Shown piece by piece: positions 1 through 6,213 of a DNA stretch of 6,242 bases (its first letter is position 1; every line of letters begins with the position of its first letter). The position numbers were made by a program, and so were the translations under genes. The notes beneath the pieces were generated by a model. That model made no database searches. It was not told the origin of the DNA and saw only the letters and a program-made list of their open reading frames with translations. Source of the DNA: Planctomycetota bacterium (GTDB taxonomy: Bacteria > Planctomycetota > Phycisphaerae > WQYP01); NCBI GenBank assembly GCA_021785155.1, contig JAJYGE010000386.1, positions 1-6,242 of the forward strand, given 5' to 3'.

Positions 1-83
1 AGAGTTGAACAGTAGAGCGCACAAGGCTGGAACTAAAGTGATGCTGTCGCAAGATGAGGCAACCGCCAGCGGTACCCCTTCCC

Positions 84-113
84 CTGCTCACCTGTTCCTC
101 TGCTCCCCTGTTC
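84..113. repeat. imperfect 16-nt-period tandem repeat, pyrimidine-rich
   Basis: CTGCTCACCTGTTC (84-97) is repeated as CTGCTCCCCTGTTC (100-113): 13 of 14 identical at a period of 16. Both copies end in CTGTTC, whose complement GAACAG occurs at 7-12 and again at 175-180, overlapping the repeated element, so alternative pairing in a transcript is possible. No function is known to me. Confidence 0.6.
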
Positions 114-171
114 TAACAGTGGGATGGGGTGCCCCGGTACACTGCCCGGATGTATTGCCACGCCCTACGGA

Positions 172-189
172 GGGAACAGAGCACTGGTC
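172..189 (+). repeat. repeated element, copy 1 (serA leader)
   Basis: GGGAACAGAGCACTGGTC at this position recurs as GGGACAGAGCACTGGTC at 6193-6209; 14 bases are identical without a gap and 17 of 18 align with one inserted A. It lies 54 nt before the alternative serA start and 108 nt before the preferred one, just after a small hairpin (163-174). Being in the leader of a gene suggests a regulatory or structural RNA role, but this is inference. Confidence 0.55.
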
Positions 190-230
190 GCTTTGCCATG
201 GAAGAACTTTGGCCTATACTTCTTGATTCC

Positions 231-236
231 GGAAGG
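231..236 (+). promoter_or_regulatory. strong Shine-Dalgarno sequence upstream of an alternative serA start
   Basis: GGAAGG lies 7 nt before an ATG at 244 that is in frame with serA. It is a better ribosome-binding site than anything directly before the ATG at 298, which has only a weak GGA at 287-289. Use of 244 would add 18 residues to SerA. Confidence 0.45.
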
Positions 237-297
237 TGTTGTGATGACCTCCGGAGTTGGATATGGTGTATGTTGTATTGGAATTGGATTTTCTAAA

Positions 298-1911
298 ATG
301 ATTAAAATTCTCGTAGCGGATAAAATTGCGGATGAAGGACTCGATTTGCTCAAGTCGCAACCGGATGTCGAGTTGACGAACAAACCCAAGTGGAATCCCG
401 GCGAATTGGCGGCTGAAATCGGGAAACATGACGGAGCCATCATCCGCAGCGGTGTAAAGATCAAAGCGTCGGAACTGGAGAACCCTGGTCGTCTCAAAGC
501 CATTGCCCGCGCGGGCGTGGGCGTGGATAACGTTGATGTCACCGCCGCCACCAAAGCCGGCGTGCTGGTGATGAACACGCCGGATGCCAATACCATTACC
601 ACCGCCGAGCACGCCATCACCCTGATGATGGCCTTGTCGCGGAAAATTGCCGGGGCCGATGCCCACGTTCGAGCGGGGCTGTGGGAACGCAACAAATACA
701 TGGGCACACAGTTGGCGGGCAAAACGCTGGGCATAATTGGTTTTGGGCGCATTGGCCGCGCCGTGGCCAAGCGGGCGTTGGGCCTGGAAATGAAAGTTGT
801 GGCGTTTGATCCCTTCTTCTTCGCCAACAATGCTCTGGATGGTCAGGTTTCCATGACCCATGACATTGAATCTCTCCTGCCGCTGTGTGATTACATCACC
901 GTGCATGTACCGGGTGATAAGACCAAAGGACTCATTGACGCGGCAAAAATGGCGTTGTGCAAAAAAGGTGTTCGATTCATCAACTGCGCCCGCGGCGGCG
1001 TGATCAGTGAAAAAGATCTGGCGGAAGCCATTGCTTCCGGGCATGTGGCCGGCGCGGCCCTGGACGTGTTTGAAACCGAACCGCCGGCCAAGGAATCACC
1101 GCTGTTTGCTCTGGGTGATAAAGTGCTGCTGACACCACATTTAGGTGCCAGCACCAATGAAGCCCAGACGGCGGTTTCCATAGATGCGGTTAATGAAATT
1201 CTGCTGTATCTGCGCGGGCAGGGCATTGAAGGCGCAGTCAACGCGGGCGGCATTGAAATGAATCTTTCCGCTCCGGAAAAAGCGTATGCCGATTTGGCTG
1301 TGCGGATGGGAATAATTCTTGGTGCCATCGCGGAAAAAGGATTCAGTTCGATCACCCTGCGAACCAATGGCGAACTGCCCAAGCGCATCGCCGCGACCTT
1401 GCAGCGTCTGGCGGTTATTGAATTGTTAAAGGGCCATGTTGACCAGACGCCCAATGTGGTCAATGTGCTGCACTTGGCCGAGCAGCGCGGCATCAGCATC
1501 CGGCAGGAGACCATGGGGCAGGCGATGCAGCGCACATTGCAGCACAGCATTGAACTGGAAATCACGGAGGGCGATAAACGGCATTCCACCATTGGCACGG
1601 TATTCGCGGATAATCTGCCGCGCGTATTGGCGATCAAGGGGTATTGGATGGACATGGTGCCGGAAGGTGCCATGGCGTTAATCGTCAACAAAGACCGCCC
1701 GGGCGTGATCGGGTTTGTGGGCAACACGTTTGGCCACCAGAACATTAACATTGCCGACATGACCATCAGCCGCAAGGGTGACAAAGCGCTGATGCTGCTG
1801 AAGCTGGATGCGTCGCCCACGGCGGAATGCCTGGCGGCGTTGCAGAAAGATTCGGGAATTGAGGTAGTCAAGACGTTTGTCCTGCCGGCTTTGCCATCGG
1901 CGGGGGCATAA
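298..1911 (+). CDS. serA: D-3-phosphoglycerate dehydrogenase (long form with ACT domain)
   Basis: SerA oxidises 3-phosphoglycerate to 3-phosphohydroxypyruvate with NAD+, the first step of phosphorylated serine synthesis in the cytoplasm. From the ATG at 298 the protein is 537 aa, the usual size of the long bacterial form. Visible parts are an N-terminal substrate-binding segment beginning MIKILVADKIADEG; a Rossmann GFGRIG motif at residues 148-153; catalytic-type Arg in CARGG (R232), Glu in ETEPP (E261) and His in TPHLGAST (H281); an intervening allosteric substrate-binding-type region at about 320-450; and a C-terminal ACT domain (about 458-530, VNKDRPGVIG), which in this family often mediates serine feedback. 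The start at 298 is chosen because family similarity begins there; an in-frame ATG at 244 has the better ribosome-binding site and would add 18 residues. A regulator gene follows after 16 nt. No damage is seen. Confidence 0.95.
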   Translation: MIKILVADKIADEGLDLLKSQPDVELTNKPKWNPGELAAEIGKHDGAIIRSGVKIKASELENPGRLKAIARAGVGVDNVDVTAATKAGVLVMNTPDANTITTAEHAITLMMALSRKIAGADAHVRAGLWERNKYMGTQLAGKTLGIIGFGRIGRAVAKRALGLEMKVVAFDPFFFANNALDGQVSMTHDIESLLPLCDYITVHVPGDKTKGLIDAAKMALCKKGVRFINCARGGVISEKDLAEAIASGHVAGAALDVFETEPPAKESPLFALGDKVLLTPHLGASTNEAQTAVSIDAVNEILLYLRGQGIEGAVNAGGIEMNLSAPEKAYADLAVRMGIILGAIAEKGFSSITLRTNGELPKRIAATLQRLAVIELLKGHVDQTPNVVNVLHLAEQRGISIRQETMGQAMQRTLQHSIELEITEGDKRHSTIGTVFADNLPRVLAIKGYWMDMVPEGAMALIVNKDRPGVIGFVGNTFGHQNINIADMTISRKGDKALMLLKLDASPTAECLAALQKDSGIEVVKTFVLPALPSAGA

Positions 1912-1914
1912 ATC

Positions 1915-1920
1915 AGGAAG
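1915..1920 (+). promoter_or_regulatory. ribosome-binding site setting the arsR-type gene start
   Basis: AGGAAG lies 7 nt before the ATG at 1928, just after the serA stop codon (1909-1911). It supports the start at 1928 over an in-frame upstream ATG at 1877 inside serA and a GTG at 1922 that is too close. Confidence 0.6.
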
Positions 1921-1927
1921 CGTGGCT

Positions 1928-2284
1928 ATGGTTAGATTGCTCGCCGGCAAGCCGCCCCGATTATCCCGATTAATCCGGGATGATCGGCATTTTGCCAGTA
2001 TTTTTCGTGCCCTTGGCGAACCGACGCGCGTGCATATCATGGAAATTCTGCCACGCGAGGCGATCTGTGAAGACATGTACAATGTTGTTGAATTGGCCGA
2101 AGAACTGGGCCTGACGCAGCCGACAGTCTCGCACCATTTAAAACTCCTGCGACAGGCCGGGGTGGTGGAGTGTCGCAGGCAGTGCAACAGCGTCTATTTT
2201 TATGTGAATCAGCCGGTGGTGCGGGCGTGGCTGGAAATGGTGCGTGACCGTTTTGGCTGCGCGGGAGCGATTCATAGAAGTTAA
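1928..2284 (+). CDS. ArsR/SmtB-family winged-helix transcriptional regulator
   Basis: A 118-aa DNA-binding protein of the ArsR/SmtB type. The region from FRALGEPTRVHIMEIL (residues 26-41) is the typical first part of the fold, followed by the recognition helix-turn-helix ELAEELGLTQPTVSHHLKLL (55-74), one of the best-conserved ArsR signatures, and a wing with VYFYV (89-93). The classic CVC metal-binding motif of ArsR and SmtB is absent: the segment before the HTH reads AICEDMYNVVEL and is longer than usual. Four cysteines remain: C47, C82 and C86 (CRRQC at the wing), and C111 near the C-terminus, so a metal or thiol sensor with a different site is possible but unproven. The gene starts 16 nt after serA and is probably in its transcript. 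Some ArsR-family proteins, such as SahR, control sulfur amino acid and methyl metabolism, so a role near serine or one-carbon metabolism is conceivable. The ligand and targets are unknown. Confidence 0.9.
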   Translation: MVRLLAGKPPRLSRLIRDDRHFASIFRALGEPTRVHIMEILPREAICEDMYNVVELAEELGLTQPTVSHHLKLLRQAGVVECRRQCNSVYFYVNQPVVRAWLEMVRDRFGCAGAIHRS

Positions 2285-2414
2285 ACCTTTTCCAGACGGG
2301 AAAGAGCCGTGAAATATCAAACGCGGTTGTAAGTGATAATGTGTTCGCCCGAGCCAGGGATTGGTATGTCGGATGGGCTAATCGGAGGCCCGCGGAAAAC
2401 CGGGAGTCGCCACA
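2285..2414 (+). promoter_or_regulatory. intergenic region with possible speA promoter and leader
   Basis: This 130-nt gap probably holds a promoter for speA. GATAAT at 2335-2340 resembles a -10 box, but I find no good -35 at the right distance. A weak hairpin, TTTCC (2289-2293) with GGAAA (2299-2303), follows the regulator gene but has no T-tract, so it is not a convincing terminator. GGGC (2375-2378) can pair with GCCC (2388-2391) shortly before the speA ribosome-binding site GGAG (2403-2406). Confidence 0.3.
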
Positions 2415-4340
2415 GTGATGAATCTTTCTTCAGGTTGGTCCATTCAGGATTCCATCGATACCTATGGAATCAATAACTGGGGCAAGGGATATTTTTCCAT
2501 TAACCCGCACGGGAATGTCGCGGTGCATCCGGAAAAAAATCCGCAGCGCTCCATTGATCTCAAAAAGCTCGTGGATCAATTAATCATGCGGGATATCCAA
2601 TTGCCCACGCTGGTGCGTTTCAGCGGTATTCTGCGGCACCGTCTGTCGGAAATGCACGATGCCTTCCAAAGCGCCATCCAGGAAAATAACTACAAGGGTA
2701 AATATATATGTGTTTACCCCATTAAAGTTAATCAGCAGCGACATGTGGTGGAAGAGATTTTAGAAGTTGGATCACAATATGGCTGGGGGCTGGAGGCCGG
2801 CAGTAAACCCGAACTCCTGGTGGTACTGGCCCTGACCAACGGCAAAGATACGCCGATTATCTGCAACGGGTTCAAGGATGATGAGTTTATCGAAACCGTG
2901 GTGCTGGCCCAGAAGCTCGGTAAGAAAATCATCCCGGTCATTGAAAAATTCACCGAACTGGAACTGCTGATTAAATATGGTGAAAAGCATGGGGTGCGTC
3001 CGCAAATGGGGATGCGCGTGAAGCTGGCCACACGCGGCAGCGGGCGCTGGGAATCCTCCGGCGGCGCGCGCAGCAAATTCGGGCTTTTTGTCGCCGAAAT
3101 TTTGCGGGCCTTGGAATATCTCAAAGCACGCAACATGCAGGATTGCGTCAAGTTGCTGCATTTTCATCTGGGCAGTCAGATTACCAATATCCGCACCGTG
3201 AAAAATGCTCTCAATGAAGCAGCCCGGGTCTATTGCGAACTCGCCCGCGCCGGTGCGGGCATGGAATATCTGGATGTCGGCGGCGGCCTGGGCGTGGACT
3301 ATGACGGCAGCCAGACAAATTTTGAATCATCCACCAATTACACCCTCCGCGAATATGCCAGTGATGTCATCTTCCGCATTCAGTCCGTGTGTGATGAATG
3401 CGGCGTCAAACATCCGACGATTATCAGTGAAAGTGGCCGGGCGATGGTCGCTTATCACAGCCTGCTGGTATTTAATGTCCTGGGCGTCAGCGGTTTTGAC
3501 TATTTTGATGTACCACATGAATTACCCGCCGGCGATGATATTCCGCAGCCGGTGAAAGATCTTTTTGATTCATGGAAAGATGTCAACAAAAAAAACTTTC
3601 TGGAAATATATCATGACGCTTCGCAGCAGCGCGACGAGGCGCTGAATTTATTTAATTTGGGATATTTGAGCCTGGAACTGCGCAGCCTTACCGAAAAGCT
3701 CTATTGGAGCGTGTGTGGGAAAATTCTCAAAGTGCTCAAAGAAATCGACTATGTCGGTGACGATTTTGAAACCCTGGAATCACAGCTTTCCGACACCTAT
3801 TTCTGCAACTTTTCACTGTTTCAGTCCATGCCGGATTCCTGGGCCATTAAACAGCTATTTCCAATTATGCCCATTCATCGTCTGGCTGAAGAGCCAACGC
3901 GGCGCGGCGTTCTGGCGGACATTACCTGTGACAGCGACGGAAAAATTGATTGCTTTATCGACCTGCGTGACGTGAAGAAAACGCTGGAACTCCACGAATA
4001 TAACGGCTCCGATTATTTTATCGGGGCGTTTCTGGTGGGGGCCTATCAGGAAATTCTCGGCGATCTGCATAATCTTCTCGGTGACACCAATGCCGTGCAT
4101 GTGGAACTTGATGCCGCGGGAGAAATCCACGTCGATGAATTAGTCCGCGGCGATTCGGTCCGCGAAGTTCTGCAGTATGTGCAGTTCAACGCCGATGAAC
4201 TCGTGGCCCGCATGCACAAAGATGTGGAACGCGCCGTTCGCGATAAAACCATATCGATCGAAGAATCCGCGCTGTTGCTGCGATTCTATGACTCCGGATT
4301 ACAGGGCTACACCTATCTTGAGGAACCACATGAACGGTAA
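2415..4340 (+). CDS. speA: biosynthetic arginine decarboxylase (PLP-dependent)
   Basis: SpeA decarboxylates L-arginine to agmatine, the entry to putrescine and higher polyamines. At 641 aa it is close to the E. coli enzyme (658 aa), and the resemblance runs from end to end. Key sites seen: YPIKVNQQ with the PLP-binding lysine K104; EAGSKPELL; HFHLGSQ (249-255); the glycine-rich phosphate-binding loop DVGGGLGVDYDGS from D287; ESGRA (339-343); and in the C-terminal half FSLFQSMPDSW, then DITCDSDGKID with the conserved catalytic-type cysteine C505, then GAYQEILGDLHNLLGDTNAVHV, and the terminal GLQGYTYLEEPHE. This is the fold-III barrel plus helical insert and C-terminal barrel of the family. The start is GTG 2415 or the adjacent ATG 2418: GGAG at 2403-2406 is 8 nt from the GTG and 11 nt from the ATG. 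The stop overlaps psd by 11 nt. No agmatine-processing gene is in the window. Confidence 0.96.
   Translation: MMNLSSGWSIQDSIDTYGINNWGKGYFSINPHGNVAVHPEKNPQRSIDLKKLVDQLIMRDIQLPTLVRFSGILRHRLSEMHDAFQSAIQENNYKGKYICVYPIKVNQQRHVVEEILEVGSQYGWGLEAGSKPELLVVLALTNGKDTPIICNGFKDDEFIETVVLAQKLGKKIIPVIEKFTELELLIKYGEKHGVRPQMGMRVKLATRGSGRWESSGGARSKFGLFVAEILRALEYLKARNMQDCVKLLHFHLGSQITNIRTVKNALNEAARVYCELARAGAGMEYLDVGGGLGVDYDGSQTNFESSTNYTLREYASDVIFRIQSVCDECGVKHPTIISESGRAMVAYHSLLVFNVLGVSGFDYFDVPHELPAGDDIPQPVKDLFDSWKDVNKKNFLEIYHDASQQRDEALNLFNLGYLSLELRSLTEKLYWSVCGKILKVLKEIDYVGDDFETLESQLSDTYFCNFSLFQSMPDSWAIKQLFPIMPIHRLAEEPTRRGVLADITCDSDGKIDCFIDLRDVKKTLELHEYNGSDYFIGAFLVGAYQEILGDLHNLLGDTNAVHVELDAAGEIHVDELVRGDSVREVLQYVQFNADELVARMHKDVERAVRDKTISIEESALLLRFYDSGLQGYTYLEEPHER
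4320..4325 (+). promoter_or_regulatory. ribosome-binding site for psd inside the end of speA
   Basis: GAGGAA lies 4 nt before the psd ATG at 4330, within the last codons of speA. With the 11-nt overlap it suggests that psd translation is coupled to speA and that 4330, not an upstream in-frame ATG at 4177, is the start. Confidence 0.55.
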
Positions 4341-5010
4341 AAAACTGCCGTGGTTTCCGCTTTCTCTTTTTGGCTGGCGCTATTGGCTGCCGATGTTAAT
4401 TGCCGGCGTACTGTTGACGGGATTGCTTTTTTTTGTCACGCCGATTTTGGCGACTCCGGCCGCAATCGTAACGCTGGCGTGCATGTTGTTTTTTCGCGAT
4501 CCGCCGCGCGCAATTCCCAATCAGCCGGGACTCATGGTGTCGCCCGCGGACGGCAAAATCGTGGAAATCACCAGACTGGATCACGTCGAGGCTTTCAGCG
4601 GCCCGGCATTGCGCATCGGGATTTTTTTAAGCGTACTGGATGTACATATTAATCGTAGTCCATGCGACGGCGTAGTGGCATCAGCGCACTTTGAGCCGGG
4701 CGAATTTCTCGATGCCCGAAACCCGCAGGCGGGTATTCGTAATCAATCCAACACGCTGATCCTCAAAGCACAACGTGTGGAAGATCATCCGCCGATTGCC
4801 ATAGTCCGACAGATTGTCGGTGCCATCGCCCGGCGGATCATCTGCCCCGCGACCGCGGGAACGACGTTGCAACGCGGCGAACGCTTTGGCATGATCGCAT
4901 TCGGCAGCCGCACGGAACTCATTGTGCCTGATCCCGACGCATGGGAATGTCTGATACAAACCGGGCTGCAGGTTAAAGGCGGAGCCACAGTGCTTTTACG
5001 AAAGCGTTGA
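4330..5010 (+). CDS. psd: phosphatidylserine decarboxylase proenzyme (short, membrane-anchored type)
   Basis: Psd converts phosphatidylserine to phosphatidylethanolamine using a pyruvoyl group made by self-cleavage. The product is 226 aa, matching the short archaeal-type/bacterial subfamily rather than the longer E. coli enzyme. The N-terminus holds two probable membrane segments (about residues 19-36 and 39-55), then FFRDPPR (54-60), typical of this subfamily. SPADGK (71-76) with D74 and VLDVHINRSP with H106 are the conserved catalytic regions. GERFGMIAFGSR (183-194) contains the Gly192-Ser193 pair where the chain is expected to break, giving a large beta chain and a small alpha chain of about 34 residues whose Ser193 becomes the pyruvoyl group. 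The gene overlaps speA by 11 nt. In many genomes a phosphatidylserine synthase gene (pssA) lies beside this type of psd; none is present here, and the next gene is on the other strand after 8 nt. Confidence 0.94.
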   Translation: MNGKKLPWFPLSLFGWRYWLPMLIAGVLLTGLLFFVTPILATPAAIVTLACMLFFRDPPRAIPNQPGLMVSPADGKIVEITRLDHVEAFSGPALRIGIFLSVLDVHINRSPCDGVVASAHFEPGEFLDARNPQAGIRNQSNTLILKAQRVEDHPPIAIVRQIVGAIARRIICPATAGTTLQRGERFGMIAFGSRTELIVPDPDAWECLIQTGLQVKGGATVLLRKR

Positions 5011-5018
5011 TTCATGAA

Positions 5019-5987
5019 TTATTGGGCATTGGGTACAAACATCCGGAAAAGTGGATCCTGCATGGCCGTTTCAAACGCAACGGATCCCGAAACTCCACCA
5101 GCCGTGGCACTGGGTGGATTGTGGTATTCAACTTGAGACATCCATTCAACATGGCCATCCCAGAAGCCCAGGTTGCCGCCGCCATCATGACGCGAACTTA
5201 TCCAGTCACCGGGATTGTACCCGACGGGATCCATGACCTCATCATTGAAGTCTGATAATTGTGCGGATTCTTCAATAAAAACTAGGAATCTCGGATTGGT
5301 AATGGTGGCATCACGAAGTGGATAACTCCACGGTGTGCTATACGCGCTGGTCCCGTTGCCGGCCGAATTGCCAAATATTGTCGGCAAAACTTTTGATTGT
5401 GAATTCAACAGCGAATTGACTGAATAGCTCCAAAAGCCGCCGGAGCCGGGACCAATAGGCTCAACGGTACGACCGTCCGGAGCCATCCGCACGGCATTGG
5501 GGCTGGTGCGAATACCGTTATCCACCGGACACATAAATACACGGGCGAATTTATTATGAAGGGGATTAAGATTCAGGGTCGCGGCGATGCTGTTGGCGGG
5601 GGCCACACCCGCCCCGAGAAGATCAGGAATCATCGGTGCCTGCGGAATTCCAGCCATAAAAGGATACAGGGCACCATAATACAAATTGTAATCCTGCGGA
5701 TTTGCCCAGATACTGGTTTCCAATGCGGTTGGATTGGTCGCAGAGTTTGCGACGTGGGGGAATAAAATTCCGTTGAGTGGAAAATAACCGTCACCACTCT
5801 GCACGTATTCGCGCAGACCCGTAAGCAATTGTCGGATGTTGCTTTCGCATACCACGGAATTGGCGTCCTCCCGGGCCTGGGCCAGCGCCGGCAGCAACAA
5901 TGAAATCAGCAATGCGATGATGGAAATTACCACCAATAATTCGATGAGCGTAAAACCGTGTCTGCCGCGAAGCGTTGCATGTCGCAT
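5019..5987 (-). CDS. prepilin-type N-terminal signal and H-X9-DG domain protein (type II secretion pseudopilin-like)
   Basis: A 322-aa secreted or envelope-anchored protein. The N-terminus is a short basic leader ([11 protein letters not shown]) followed by [20 protein letters not shown], a textbook type IV prepilin/pseudopilin signal: prepilin peptidase would cut after G11, leaving F12 as the N-methylated residue and E16 as Glu5 of the mature chain. C47 in [11 protein letters not shown] and C153 in FMCPVD sit in places common to this family and could form a disulfide. Near the C-terminus H267 and D277-G278 form the H-X9-DG motif (FWDGHVEW). Such proteins are found in many copies in Planctomycetota and relatives; individual functions are mostly unknown, so a specific pilin or secretion role cannot be assigned. 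The start is supported by AGGAG (5996-6000 on the minus strand) 8 nt upstream. It converges on psd with an 8-nt gap. Confidence 0.9.
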   Translation of the reverse strand: MRHATLRGRHGFTLIELLVVISIIALLISLLLPALAQAREDANSVVCESNIRQLLTGLREYVQSGDGYFPLNGILFPHVANSATNPTALETSIWANPQDYNLYYGALYPFMAGIPQAPMIPDLLGAGVAPANSIAATLNLNPLHNKFARVFMCPVDNGIRTSPNAVRMAPDGRTVEPIGPGSGGFWSYSVNSLLNSQSKVLPTIFGNSAGNGTSAYSTPWSYPLRDATITNPRFLVFIEESAQLSDFNDEVMDPVGYNPGDWISSRHDGGGNLGFWDGHVEWMSQVEYHNPPSATAGGVSGSVAFETAMQDPLFRMFVPNAQ

Positions 5988-5995
5988 AGTATCAA

Positions 5996-6000
5996 CTCCT
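5996..6000 (-). promoter_or_regulatory. ribosome-binding site of the pseudopilin-like gene
   Basis: Read on the minus strand this is AGGAG, 8 nt before the ATG ending at 5987. It fixes the start just before the basic prepilin leader. Confidence 0.65.
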
Positions 6001-6035
6001 GCTTATTTTCCAGCCTGTCCATTGATGATGACCAG

Positions 6036-6051
6036 ACGAAATCCGTTTCGT
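6036..6051. repeat. perfect inverted repeat in the pseudopilin gene leader
   Basis: ACGAAA-TCCG-TTTCGT is a perfect 6-bp inverted repeat with a 4-nt centre, about 50 nt before the pseudopilin-type start codon. It could form an RNA hairpin in the leader or be a protein-binding site; the sequence does not decide between these. Confidence 0.5.
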
Positions 6052-6062
6052 ACAGTTCACTC

Positions 6063-6082
6063 AAAAACCGCGCTCAACGCGG
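6063..6082 (-). terminator. terminator-like hairpin in the pseudopilin gene leader
   Basis: On the minus strand CCGCG-TTGAG-CGCGG is followed directly by TTTTT, the form of a weak intrinsic terminator with a 5-bp all-GC stem. A second small hairpin, AGAC-AAG-GTCT, lies just before it (6087-6097). It sits 76 nt upstream of the pseudopilin start, so it could end transcription entering from outside or act as an attenuator in the leader. Confidence 0.4.
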
Positions 6083-6171
6083 ATACAGACCTTGTCTATT
6101 ATGCTTAACGCACAAGGGGCGAGCTTGATGCAATTAAAGCTAAAGTTTTTTCCTCCACAACCAAAAACGTG

Positions 6172-6188
6172 TTATAGGAAGATATAAG
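6172..6188 (+). promoter_or_regulatory. possible -10 region of a rightward promoter
   Basis: TTATAG (6172-6177) and TATAAG (6183-6188) both resemble a -10 box in an AT-rich stretch. From the second, transcription would start at about 6194-6195, on the GGGACAGAG that begins the repeated element. No clear -35 is seen, so this is tentative. Confidence 0.3.
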
Positions 6189-6192
6189 GGGT

Positions 6193-6209
6193 GGGACAGA
6201 GCACTGGTC
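6193..6209 (+). repeat. repeated element, copy 2 (right edge)
   Basis: GGGACAGAGCACTGGTC matches 172-189 with one missing A. It lies just after a possible -10 box and just before a GNRA-capped hairpin, consistent with the 5' end of a transcript leader for a gene beyond the window. Identity of the downstream gene is unknown. Confidence 0.55.
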
Positions 6210-6213
6210 TTTC

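Larger units (their letters stand above)
1..297 (+). other. non-coding leader region upstream of serA
   Basis: I see no credible gene here; the short open frames have no recognisable protein content. The stretch contains a pyrimidine-rich imperfect tandem repeat (84-113), a G-rich/C-rich patch around 121-148, a small hairpin CCCT-ACGG-AGGG (163-174), the repeated element (172-189) and a strong ribosome-binding sequence (231-236). The frame of serA stays open back to at least position 124, but those residues do not look like the start of a dehydrogenase. I cannot place a convincing sigma-70 promoter. The end of the gene to the left is not visible. Confidence 0.6.

Noticed and set aside
120..175. 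Fluoride-riboswitch-like segment (GGGATGGGGTGCCCC followed by ACACTGCCC)
   Set aside because: The first hairpin loosely resembles the fluoride aptamer, but the required second stem after CTGCCC has no partner and the pseudoknot is not supported; the downstream gene is serA, not a fluoride exporter.
5..226. 73-codon open frame upstream of serA
   Set aside because: It has no recognisable domain, weak start context, and runs through a repeat and the serA leader; it is most likely chance.
891..1871. Long open frame on the minus strand opposite serA
   Set aside because: It is the antisense shadow of serA, with no recognisable motif and no start signal.
1877..1927. Earlier start for the ArsR-type gene inside serA
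   Set aside because: The extra 17 residues are unlike ArsR N-termini, and a good ribosome-binding site (1915-1920) points to 1928.
2285..2310. Intrinsic terminator after the ArsR-type gene
   Set aside because: The stem TTTCC/GGAAA is short and AT-containing and is not followed by a T-tract.
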